Shown here: positions 37,509-61,069 of the stretch, one piece after another
Numbering within the stretch: the first letter of the stretch is position 1
Layout of the letters: each line of letters begins with the position of its first letter
Assembly (NCBI RefSeq): GCF_964340395.1
Contig: NC_135549.1
Coordinates: 21,604,842-21,668,841 of the forward strand
Source of the DNA: Glandiceps talaboti
Taxonomy: Eukaryota > Hemichordata > Enteropneusta > Spengelidae
Length of the DNA: 64,000 nucleotides
Reading direction: 5' to 3'
Program-made: the position numbers and the translations under genes
The notes under the pieces: generated by a model
Database searches by the model: none
The model's input: only the letters and a program-made list of their open reading frames with translations
What the model was told of the DNA's origin: nothing

Positions 37509-38880
37509 GCACTTGCTCTGACTGACCTTTCCATCTTTTTGAAGGACATCCAATGATAGTAAACTTTGCCTGATATATTGAATTCACCTAATTCATAATT
37601 CCATCTTCACGTTTATTATTCATTAAAACACAAGATTAATATCAAGACGAGAGAAATACGCCTACGAATGTTCAACAAATACGGTATGTGTTAAGTTCTA
37701 TGCTTTCAAATTGATAAATTGATAGATGTAATATATTTCTGCTTAAGAAATGAACTGACCTCAATATCAACCCAACCGCATAAAACGTTTTAATAACCAA
37801 ATCAACGAGTTCATCTACCTAACATTCTAACTATATTGTACACTTCTAGATTAAATGTGTTGCTAAGCCTAAAGTGTGAAATGTCAATATCTTTCGGAGA
37901 ATTTGCATGTGCAAAAAACCTTGATGAGAGAAAGAACAAATGCTTCTGATATTATATTCTATGATTATAGTTCGCCATTAAGTCATTATTGGTTGCACTT
38001 GGTCATTAATATTTCATTATCATTATTAATATGAAGTTGCCATGCCAACCTAATCGACAACAAACCGGAGGCAAAGTGTCAAGGTTCATACCCAGCCATG
38101 CGTCTCTTTCGAAAAGACATTCGTCGGGTGTGACTGTCTGACAACTCTGAAATAACCGTCCGAGTAAGAAGAATGGTTGCCTTCCCCATTGTGATGAAAT
38201 GAACACAGCATTTTCATCTTGAAGATGATGCTTTTGTATACATTGGGACTTTATCTCCTGGTAGGTTACAGATGTATTAATAATTGCCCCACTCATTTTC
38301 AGAATGATGGATATATTCAGTATGTGCCATTTTGTTTTTCATGATACTGCCATTATAGTTTTGTTCGATCCCCGGCTCCACTTATTCAATGATAAGAAAA
38401 TATAAATCTAACACAAAGATTCTTAAAGTAAATATCTCATTTTACGTTTTATGCGTACCATATGATGCATTTTATTGACAAATATTGCGACATTTTATCG
38501 ACATTTTCCGTTTCTCATTTTGGTTGGTTTATGTCTTCCTATGTAGGACAGATAAGAATGTAATGTGGTCATTCAAGCAGAGCGAACATTTCATTGAATG
38601 GCACTGGGAATTTTCATAAACTTGGTCTTCTGCTTTGTGTTTGTGTAATATTTCCTGTGTTTTTCGTATATTACGGCCACCACCTTTGTCTTTGGTGCAG
38701 TATTTTTGTTACGAACGCAATGTTGATGATTAGATCGACGCTTGAAAAACCAAATCAAGCTGCAACGATCTATTGCAAGTGATCAATTGTGATTTAACAT
38801 CTTCGACCTTCACTTTGCTATGTTTCTACATTTACTAACTAGTATTGACCTTACAGTCTATAATTTCCTCCATTTTGCCG

Positions 38881-38891
38881 TCCGTCTGTCC

Positions 38892-38927
<36 letters not shown>

Positions 38928-38999
38928 GTCTGTCTCTCTGTCTGTCTCTATTAATATCTAAGTTCTTGAGACACTCACACGAGAGAGAGAGAGAGAGCG

Positions 39000-39066
<67 letters not shown>
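38881..39066. repeat. Inverted pair of (TCTG)n and (CAGA)n tracts
   Basis: TCTG repeats at 38881-38948 and CAGA repeats at 38999-39066 flank about 50 bp, so the two tracts can pair into a long hairpin. Confidence 0.9.
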
Positions 39067-39284
39067 GACTCATATGAGAGAAAGAGAGAGGAGGGAGGAG
39101 GAGCTGACAGACCTCAATATAAATATCACTAACGTTGTGCATGTACGTACTAATATATATTGCTCATTGTGTCAATTCCTACAATGTCGGGTTACTGAAA
39201 TTCAACTTGAAGTCTTCAATTTTAATGTTTAGATACACACTCTGTCCTCGAACTTCATTACATAATTCTCATTTCAAGTTCGTT

Positions 39285-39500
39285 CGGTGGACGTCGGCCC
39301 GGGTAGAAGGGTTGTGAAGTGCGTTCCTTCGAGTAATCGGAGGTTTTGAGTCCCGGCTTTGGCCAATTGCTCTCGTCGCCAAATGTCGTAAACGAGGAGT
39401 AAAGATGGCCCGAGTATGCACATGATCCCAGACTCTCCTATCACTAGACGGACGCAATAATACTAATCGCACCACCCAGGTTGATGACGTACACACTCGG
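39285..39500 (+). mobile_element. Possible tRNA-derived SINE
   Basis: 39290-39362 resembles a tRNA head: GTAGAAGGGTTGTGAAGTGC, then CTTCGAGTAATCGGAGG, then a B-box-like GGTTTTGAGTCCC and a closing GGCC. The B box has an insertion, so it is probably inactive. Confidence 0.4.
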
Positions 39501-40182
39501 ACTCTACCATACTCGTCAACACACAAGCGTTCTCGCTACATTACAACAGTTATTCGTATTTACTCTGTTCTTATACATGTAGAGTGAGGTTTACCGTTGA
39601 AGTCAACACATTTTGGTATTATTAGATCATCTATTACCTACATAGACTCAACTTTATTTCAAACTCGTTAGGACACCTATGCTTAATTCAGTGTTTTTCA
39701 TCGTAACACATGAAAAAAAGATGGTTCGCCTCGGATCGGTCCTTCAGTTTAAAAGTTCAAAAATAGTAAGTAAAATAACTAGTAAGTTTATGTGTAAACG
39801 TTGGTGATACTTTCATTACATAATGATCATACTCTAACAGTCTGAATGACTCAGAAATAAACTCAGAAGGAAACTTTGAACAATTTTAAAAAAAATTAAA
39901 GTTCCAAAATTTCTGAACTAAACGACAATGTTCGCTACTACGCGTTCGTGGGGTCGCCTTGCATCGTACAATCAGTGACGCTGTGTTTTTTTTCTAACCC
40001 TGTCTTAAGTAGATTTGCCATTTTGTATCATTATTTACCTAGATTGAGGTGACATAGGGTCGGTTGGGTAATGAGAAATCTAGAATTAAGTACGACTGTT
40101 CTTGTCTTCATAAAGTCAGATGTCTGCAGTGCCAAAAATGACCAGTGAATTAATGTGATTGTCAAATTGAAGTATACTACCT

Positions 40183-40572
40183 CAGGTCTAATAATAAAAA
40201 AATTGTGTGGTTCCGATTACGCTCACTTTTAGAATAGGTGGGTAGGTAGATTTTTTTTGATTTATTTTATTACATGTATATAATTTTTTTTCATGCGTGA
40301 GTGTCTAGTTAAGGTTTTCCATTGTTTTCCAAATAGTCTCTGTGTTATTTATTTCTTCCTATCAGATGTACAGCCATTACAGATTGGAAGAACAGTTTTA
40401 TATTGTCTTTTTAAGTTGATGTCAGTTTCCGCATCCACTACTTCTTGAGATTTCACAATTTTTGCGATTTCATTTTTTCTCTCGAATACGTGTACATAAA
40501 GAAGTTTAGGGTCTGCAGTGAAAAACTACGTGGGGTCGGGTAAACTGAACCAAACAGTTATTTTTTTAGGCC
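40183..40572 (+). mobile_element. MITE, TTAGGCCTAA family, copy 3
   Basis: It begins AATTGTGTGGTTCCGATTAC after a degenerate end and finishes AACCAAACAG before TTTAGGCC. It is the most complete internal match to copies 1 and 2. Non-coding. Confidence 0.75.
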
Positions 40573-41040
40573 GTATCTGTACTAAGTGTACGTGAGAGGG
40601 AACAACTAAAAACATCAAAGTGTTATGACGTTTTACTGTAAATCCGTACCAATTTTTCACTCCACAGTTTGTAATATACAGTTTGTAATAGTACCCTTTC
40701 ACGTACATTTAAAAAAAATGAAGTATGACGCCATGCTCTAGTGTTGTACGACTTAGATGAATTCATACCATTATCATGTTGTATGACAGGATGACGTCAT
40801 ACTGCAGTGTTATACGACTCGGATGCGACGTCCAACTCGATCGACTTATGACACCAGCCATCTCAAATTTATCCTTATACAGACATCACAATTATAAAGA
40901 AGCATATTGTGTCTTTAGTACTTTCATTTCATGATATAGCAGCATGCTCTTTTACAAGATTGTGTCATTTAAGTACCGAATCAGGTCCACATGGATTGAC
41001 ACTACAAGATAATACCGCTCCTTACAGTTAGAGAGAGATA

Positions 41041-41360
<320 letters not shown>

Positions 41361-41369
41361 TATATTTTG

Positions 41370-44260
41370 AATTATTACTCGTTTTGTATTGTTGTCTGAA
41401 ACTCTTAATACACTTTCAAGGCTATTGTTAACTATTTTGCAATATGTGCACGTGCTGTTTGCAATCGTCAAGAGAATAGGTCTTTCTCCTAATTTCATTT
41501 CTTTGTTTCATTCCCTTCAGATACTGAAGTATGTTTCATCGATTGAAGAGAAGGGTATGTATTATCTATTTTGACTGTTATTGACTGTTATTTTGACTGT
41601 TATATCTAGAGGGAAGGTGACAACACTTTCGGAAGCCTATGTGTTGGTTATCTATGGCTAATTGGTTACAGGAGGTGAGGGTTGGGGGTAAGTGATTGTC
41701 CAACCAAATGTTCACTGGACTAGCTGAATACCTTCTGTCACAAGCAACAGTTAATAATTTACTGAAGGCGGCCAGCAATACATTTATACGGGGGAAAAAA
41801 CCGATTTTTAAAAAATCAGTTTTGTGTTGGGAGAAAAATATGCTTATCAGGTCCTATACACAAGTCACACATCTGTATTTAGAAAACAGTGCAAAACAAA
41901 TTTAAAAAAATACCACAGACAAAGAAAAACCCAGCAAAATTAAGTTGGTGAGGTGATGGAGTCAAAGGTCAAATTCAAATTCATTCCTTAATACTGAGTC
42001 TGAGTGGCCTAGCGTGAACACAGAACAACTGCCATACACTATGTATACATTTGGTTTTCTACAGTAATAACACCGCCGCGCCAATTTCTCCGTGTGTGGT
42101 GAGATTCACTCAACAAATATTGTCACTTGGCGTGACGGATTATTAAATGTTGTTTTAAAGTGTTATTGAATCGAAAACTTGTCACGGTCTGGTTAATTGA
42201 AACAATGAATACTCGACTTTAATGAATTATTCATGTCTATACCTATAATTTGATGACTCTCGAAATGTCCAAAAATTCATATAACTGGGCAAGCTTGGCA
42301 ATCAATCATTTTTTGCTTGAGTTGACAGTAATATGACGCAACTTTTTGCTATCAGTGAAGGAGCTTCGATCGAAAGTCCACTACTGATGAGTGAGTTTAA
42401 TAGTACAGTCAATTCCAAAATACCGTGTAGCTTTTCTGTTTGATAGAACCTCGCAGAAACTAATAAGAAACGAACATGCTACACTTTTAAAATTGCAAGA
42501 CTGAATGAATACAGTTTCTTGCTACATTTTGTCTAAATAAAATGAATTATACATGCCACCAAACAGACATCAAATGAATACATTTATATACGGTTTATGT
42601 CATTTAGACAAAATGTAGCAAAACTCACGATTTTGCTATTTAAGCGTGGCATATGCAGTGTGTGATTAATTTCTGTCTGGTTGTTTTTTTGAAATTAAAT
42701 TATAACTGTATGTGTCATCGGTTCGACACTTAGCTCTCTTTAGCTTGTTAGAGAAAGACACACACGAGAAAATACGATACAGGCTTTGAATTAACAAATG
42801 TATACTGAAATTGTATGCTTAAAATTTAAACATTTCTAGGTAATTTTCTATAGGGGAGTGTATATAGATATCATGCTATGCATGCTATGCATGCTATCCC
42901 AGAGACTTCGGTCTGTGTTACTGTCTCACCATACTATATGGACGTGTCGAAAGCAAGTCTGGACAATGTAGTCCACACCATGACGACATCGTACAGTATA
43001 AGAAACTAGACTAGGACAATGCTATGATTACAAAATTAGCTATGCAATAAGTTAATATACGATCACTATTTTCCTCTGTGAACACAGAATGACTAAAACT
43101 AATTATCCAAGTTATTTAGAGTGTTATGAATAACCTGGCTATTCATTCTCGCAAACCAGAGCTGTTATTTCTTCCGCGACACTGCGAAATAACCTCTTGG
43201 CGGTACGTCTTGGACGGTGCTGTAACAGAGGCTGTGGTTTACGACGATGTGTCTATTTGGCAGCTCGTTTTCACCCCCCCCCCTCTCCCCCACCATCCCC
43301 GCCGTTGCATACCCTGTGTTAATCCACTTTCCTTCACCGCAGCTGAGTCACACTTCCTCCCGGATACAGCATAACATATCTTGTACATGAAATACTGTTT
43401 ACTTGGTTACTCTTACTAATATAAGGGGATTGTTTTTTTCATTTGTTTTTTTTTTCATTAAAAAAAATTGCTTCGACCAAGACAAGATTTCCGTCGGTCA
43501 TAACACTTCTGCTGTGATAGTTTGATGAGGTGTAAAAAAAAAGGAATGAAGAAAATTAGGCGGTATACCTATTTGAAGTAAACGATCACAACTTGATATT
43601 CACATTGTACTTTGTAAATTCAACAGTACTTTACAGTTTGAAAGTTCCGGGTCTCTCTGAAGTGAAATACATTTGCCAGAAAATTTACAGAAAATAAGAA
43701 GCAAATTCTCACAACTTTACCATTTTGAATGTAAACAAATATTTAAGGTCGGCAGCTTAAACTTAAGGTCGCCGGGTCAGTCGTGTTATTGTTATACTTA
43801 GCGTAACCGACAGTTACATTTTAACTCAAGTAATTTTGTGCACTTGCAACAGTTCATTAATAAATGTGTCTATATGTATATAAAGATAAGTCAACCTGGA
43901 TGTATCGATTGGGACCTGATAGCGTAGAGGTTGGCATGTAAAGGATTTTATCGTGTGTGCTTACAGAGGATGCAATGGGTTATACAATAGCGCTGTAGGT
44001 GTTTTAGGGTCGCTGGACGTGGTGTTAACTTGTATTGTTATACGTATCGCGGGTAACAGTTGAAGCATACGCTTAGATTTAGTTTAGGTAGCTGTGTAAC
44101 TTGATAGTGTGGAAAAAGACCGTGCACAAATAAACCACATTGTAATATTTTCTGAGGTTCTGTGGATTAATTTCGCACCAACAGTATCTCTGAAAATTAT
44201 TCATCGAATCTTTGGCTGGGTTTTCTGTATTCCGGCTGCATCGTTACCATCTCATCGCAA
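41370..44260. other. Gene-free stretch with repeat copies
   Basis: I see no exon. It contains an inverted-repeat element at about 42465-42650 and a fragment at 43430-43545 similar to 34010-34130. Confidence 0.55.
42465..42650 (+). mobile_element. Inverted-repeat element (GTCTAAAT family), fullest copy
   Basis: Half-sites TGCTACATTTTGTCTAAAT and ATTTAGACAAAATGTAGCA face each other about 60 bp apart. Related copies lie at 46113-46385 and, in part, at 16430-16565. Confidence 0.7.
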
Positions 44261-44262
44261 TC

Positions 44263-44328
44263 ATGGTCAGATTTTCTGTCCTAAATTTGTATAGGTTAAT
44301 GTTGCTGACAATAACCGTGTATTCTGTG
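44263..44328 (+). CDS. Candidate signal-peptide exon of the lectin gene
   Basis: ATG at 44263 encodes a basic start and a hydrophobic core (LMLLTITVYSV) before donor GTAATT. The phase is 0, which does not fit the phase-1 acceptor at 44677. Either an intervening exon is missing, or a weak in-phase acceptor at 44588 is used. Confidence 0.3.
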
Positions 44329-44676
44329 GTAATTTTACTTATTATTAAATAATTTGACAGTTCCATTCTGACAGATAGGCAATCCTATAAAGCTAGGCCT
44401 CTGATTTCAGATCTACACAATTCCAAATATTATAAAGGCGCGCAAAACATGATCAACGCTCATATGGATTATTGTAACAGCTTCTCTGTTATATACTAAC
44501 TTGAAGTCTTTAATACCTTCCCATTGAATGTCAAGTTTGTTTTCAAATTAATTTTAGTGAATTTTAAATCTAATTGTTGATATCAGAGACTCCCGGATTT
44601 AGTTTGATGATACTCAATACAGTACTCCCCAGACGACATAATTATGGAATATGTGATTTTTCTTTTGTCGACAAAG

Positions 44677-58693
<14,017 letters not shown>

Positions 58694-58952
58694 GTAAGTT
58701 TAGCCTGGAAGAATACTGCTATGTCATGCTTGGTGATATTCACTTGAACTGTACATCTTGTCTGTGCTGAAACCGCTAGCGTGGAAACTAAACAGTTTCT
58801 ATTATGTTCAATGGTTCTTTTATCCATGATTGCAGATGAAGGAAGTTGGTGAACTTGACAGACTGAATAATAACACCAAGCTCTAAAGCCCAAGTCTAAA
58901 TGTATATAAAAGACACGGCGATATGTTTATATTTAAAAAAGTATCAATCAAA

Positions 58953-59180
58953 TTCTTCTTCTTCTTCTTCTTCTTCTTCTTCTTCTTCTTCTTCTTCTTC
59001 TTCTTCTTCTTCTTCTTCTTCTTCTTCTTCTTCTTCTTCTTCTTCTTCTTCTTCTTCTTCTTCTTCTTCTTCTTCTTCTTCTTCTTCTTCTTCTTCTTCT
59101 TCTTCTTCTTCTTCTTCTTCTTCTTCTTCTTCTTCTTCTTCTTCTTCTTCTTCTTCTTCTTCTTCTTCTTCTTCTTCTTC
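58953..59180. repeat. (TTC)n microsatellite, 76 pure copies
   Basis: Uninterrupted TTC (GAA on the other strand) over 228 bp. It ends at the exact base where the LINE 5' end begins. Such tracts can form triplexes. Poly-Ser, Phe, Lys, Glu and Arg frames here are artefacts. Confidence 0.98.
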
Positions 59181-59393
59181 CGCCATCTTGAACGGACGTG
59201 TTGAAGTGGAGCTCCGTACAATCCAACGAAATCTAGCTTGCTGTTGTTCATCCTGTGTTTTTAGCATCCTGTGGATACCGGTAGGACCGTTTATTACCTT
59301 CCTGTAAGTTTATTTTTGACACTACTTCCCCCGTTCTTTCTATTTTGGGTCTTTTTCTTTGGTTGGTTTTCGGCTTTAGCCAGTGTAGCAAAG
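59181..59393 (+). promoter_or_regulatory. LINE 5' UTR with a YY1-type site at its first bases
   Basis: CGCCATCTT at the very start is the exact reverse complement of the YY1 core AAGATGGCG. A second AAGATGGC overlaps the ORF1 start codon at 59391. A pyrimidine-rich stretch lies at about 59300-59370. Confidence 0.5.
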
Positions 59394-61004
59394 ATGGCTA
59401 CCTGGCCATCAAGCCAGACACGTGATACATTTGCAGGTCTAACCAGCAAACATGGTATTAGGTGTGCAACAATTGACGGATTCAGAGTCGAGTCTTATGT
59501 AGAGAAAATCGCCGAGATTGTTGGTGCAAGCAATATTATCGCTGCTTCTCGTGCAAACGGGAGTATCATAGTTTATTTCAAATCAGTTACTTGGGTCGAC
59601 ACCGTATGTATGCATGGACTAACCATTGACGGTTCGTGGGTCAACGTTGAACCCGTCGTCAAACCAGCAACGAAAGTAATTCTTTCGGGCGTACCACCCT
59701 TTATCCCAAATGATACTTTAAAGGGGGAACTCTCTATTTATGGGAAAATGGTCAGCGACCTAAAACCTATACCGTTGGGGTGTAGAAAAGACAACTTGAA
59801 ACACATACAATCTTTTCGCAGACAAATATACATGCTACTACACAACAAAGACGAAGTGGAAGGTCATTTCCTCGTCAGACATGAAAACAGGGCATATCGA
59901 ATCTACATGACAACTGGCGACTTTCGGTGTTACAAATGTGGGTTGCCAGGTCACATACAACGAAACTGCCGTCAAAATACAGAAACACCTGTCAACGAAG
60001 ACAACACACAGCAGAATGAAACCCAAAGCACACGTAATGATACCATGAATAACCAAACAGAGACAACAAATGACACAAGCAACACACATACCAACGACGT
60101 GACCACAAATACCGATATACAAGACAACACAGATGACACTCGATCGAACAACAATAACAAAACTACCAATGACAATACCGATAAACAGGTACACACAGGT
60201 GATCAATTGCAACGTGTAAATACTGATACAGACACTCAAGAAAACACAGATGTAACCATGATGGAGGACAACAACACAACACGAACAATCGACGTTCGTG
60301 GTAACGATACAAATGAAAATATCAATACACCAACAGAAAACACAGACAAAGTAACCAATGGCAACGACAACATATCAAATGATACACACACCGTTAAAGA
60401 CTGTAATAAAAGTGACGCACAAAAAACAGACGACTCTGTTTCATCCGTTGAAGAGAGGGTACGAACCCCTCCTTCCCCCTTCCCCTCTCCACCCTCTCTC
60501 CCTTCCTCCTTCTGTGAATCTTCAACCTCCTCATCCTCTCAGTCTCAACCTCTCTCCCTTGAACTATCTGATTCTTCGATTCCTGGAGCGTCAGAGCTTT
60601 TCCCCAATACTGACATTACAATAGGCGACTCACAAGACCTGTTTTCTCCTATTCAATCATGTACCAACCCAATAAACGAAGAAAATGCACAAGAAGAAGA
60701 TGATACAGAATCAGTTATGTCTGACATGTCTGAATTCTCCCAAATAGGCGATCAAAGCCAACAATACACTTTACCAGCAGATTCAATCAGAGAATTCCTC
60801 AACGATGTAATGTACTCAAAAAAAATCGTTGAGAGAAGTGTGGACTTCTGTCCCGATCTAAAAAAATTAATCCACAGTCTGAAAAACTACCGTAATAACG
60901 AACAAATATCCAAATCACAGAAAGCTAGAATCTATAAAATAAAAGCAAAGTTAATCAAACATCTGAAAGTGACTAGTTTCACTACAAAAGGTTCATCCTC
61001 CTGA
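59394..61004 (+). CDS. LINE ORF1 protein (RNA-binding, CCHC knuckle)
   Basis: I chose the ATG at 59394 (MATWPSSQTRDTF, 536 residues). An in-frame ATG at 59271 would add 41 hydrophobic residues from the 5' UTR. The N-terminal 170 residues resemble Tx1 ORF1 proteins. A zinc knuckle C-X2-C-X4-H-X4-C (CYKCGLPGHIQRNC) starts near residue 180. A long Asn/Thr/Asp-rich linker and a Pro/Ser stretch follow. A C-terminal charged segment (IREFLNDVMYSKK, FCPDLKKLIHSL) resembles the conserved tail of Tx1 ORF1s. The expected role is to coat the element RNA and chaperone it during retrotransposition. Confidence 0.88.
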   Translation: MATWPSSQTRDTFAGLTSKHGIRCATIDGFRVESYVEKIAEIVGASNIIAASRANGSIIVYFKSVTWVDTVCMHGLTIDGSWVNVEPVVKPATKVILSGVPPFIPNDTLKGELSIYGKMVSDLKPIPLGCRKDNLKHIQSFRRQIYMLLHNKDEVEGHFLVRHENRAYRIYMTTGDFRCYKCGLPGHIQRNCRQNTETPVNEDNTQQNETQSTRNDTMNNQTETTNDTSNTHTNDVTTNTDIQDNTDDTRSNNNNKTTNDNTDKQVHTGDQLQRVNTDTDTQENTDVTMMEDNNTTRTIDVRGNDTNENINTPTENTDKVTNGNDNISNDTHTVKDCNKSDAQKTDDSVSSVEERVRTPPSPFPSPPSLPSSFCESSTSSSSQSQPLSLELSDSSIPGASELFPNTDITIGDSQDLFSPIQSCTNPINEENAQEEDDTESVMSDMSEFSQIGDQSQQYTLPADSIREFLNDVMYSKKIVERSVDFCPDLKKLIHSLKNYRNNEQISKSQKARIYKIKAKLIKHLKVTSFTTKGSSS

Positions 61005-61069
61005 GCTCTCTTACCACTTCTATACATATCATGGTTATACACCACATCATCACATTTCTCATCACAATC

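Noticed and set aside
43901-43990. tRNA-like sequence (CTGATAGCGTAGAGGTTGGC)
   Set aside because: There is an A-box-like start but no B box or foldable cloverleaf.
58900-59307. Poly-Ser, Phe, Glu, Lys and Arg frames
   Set aside because: They are translations of the TTC/GAA microsatellite.
59271-59393. N-terminal 41-residue hydrophobic extension of LINE ORF1
   Set aside because: It lies in the pyrimidine-rich 5' UTR; the ATG at 59394 has better context and starts the conserved part.
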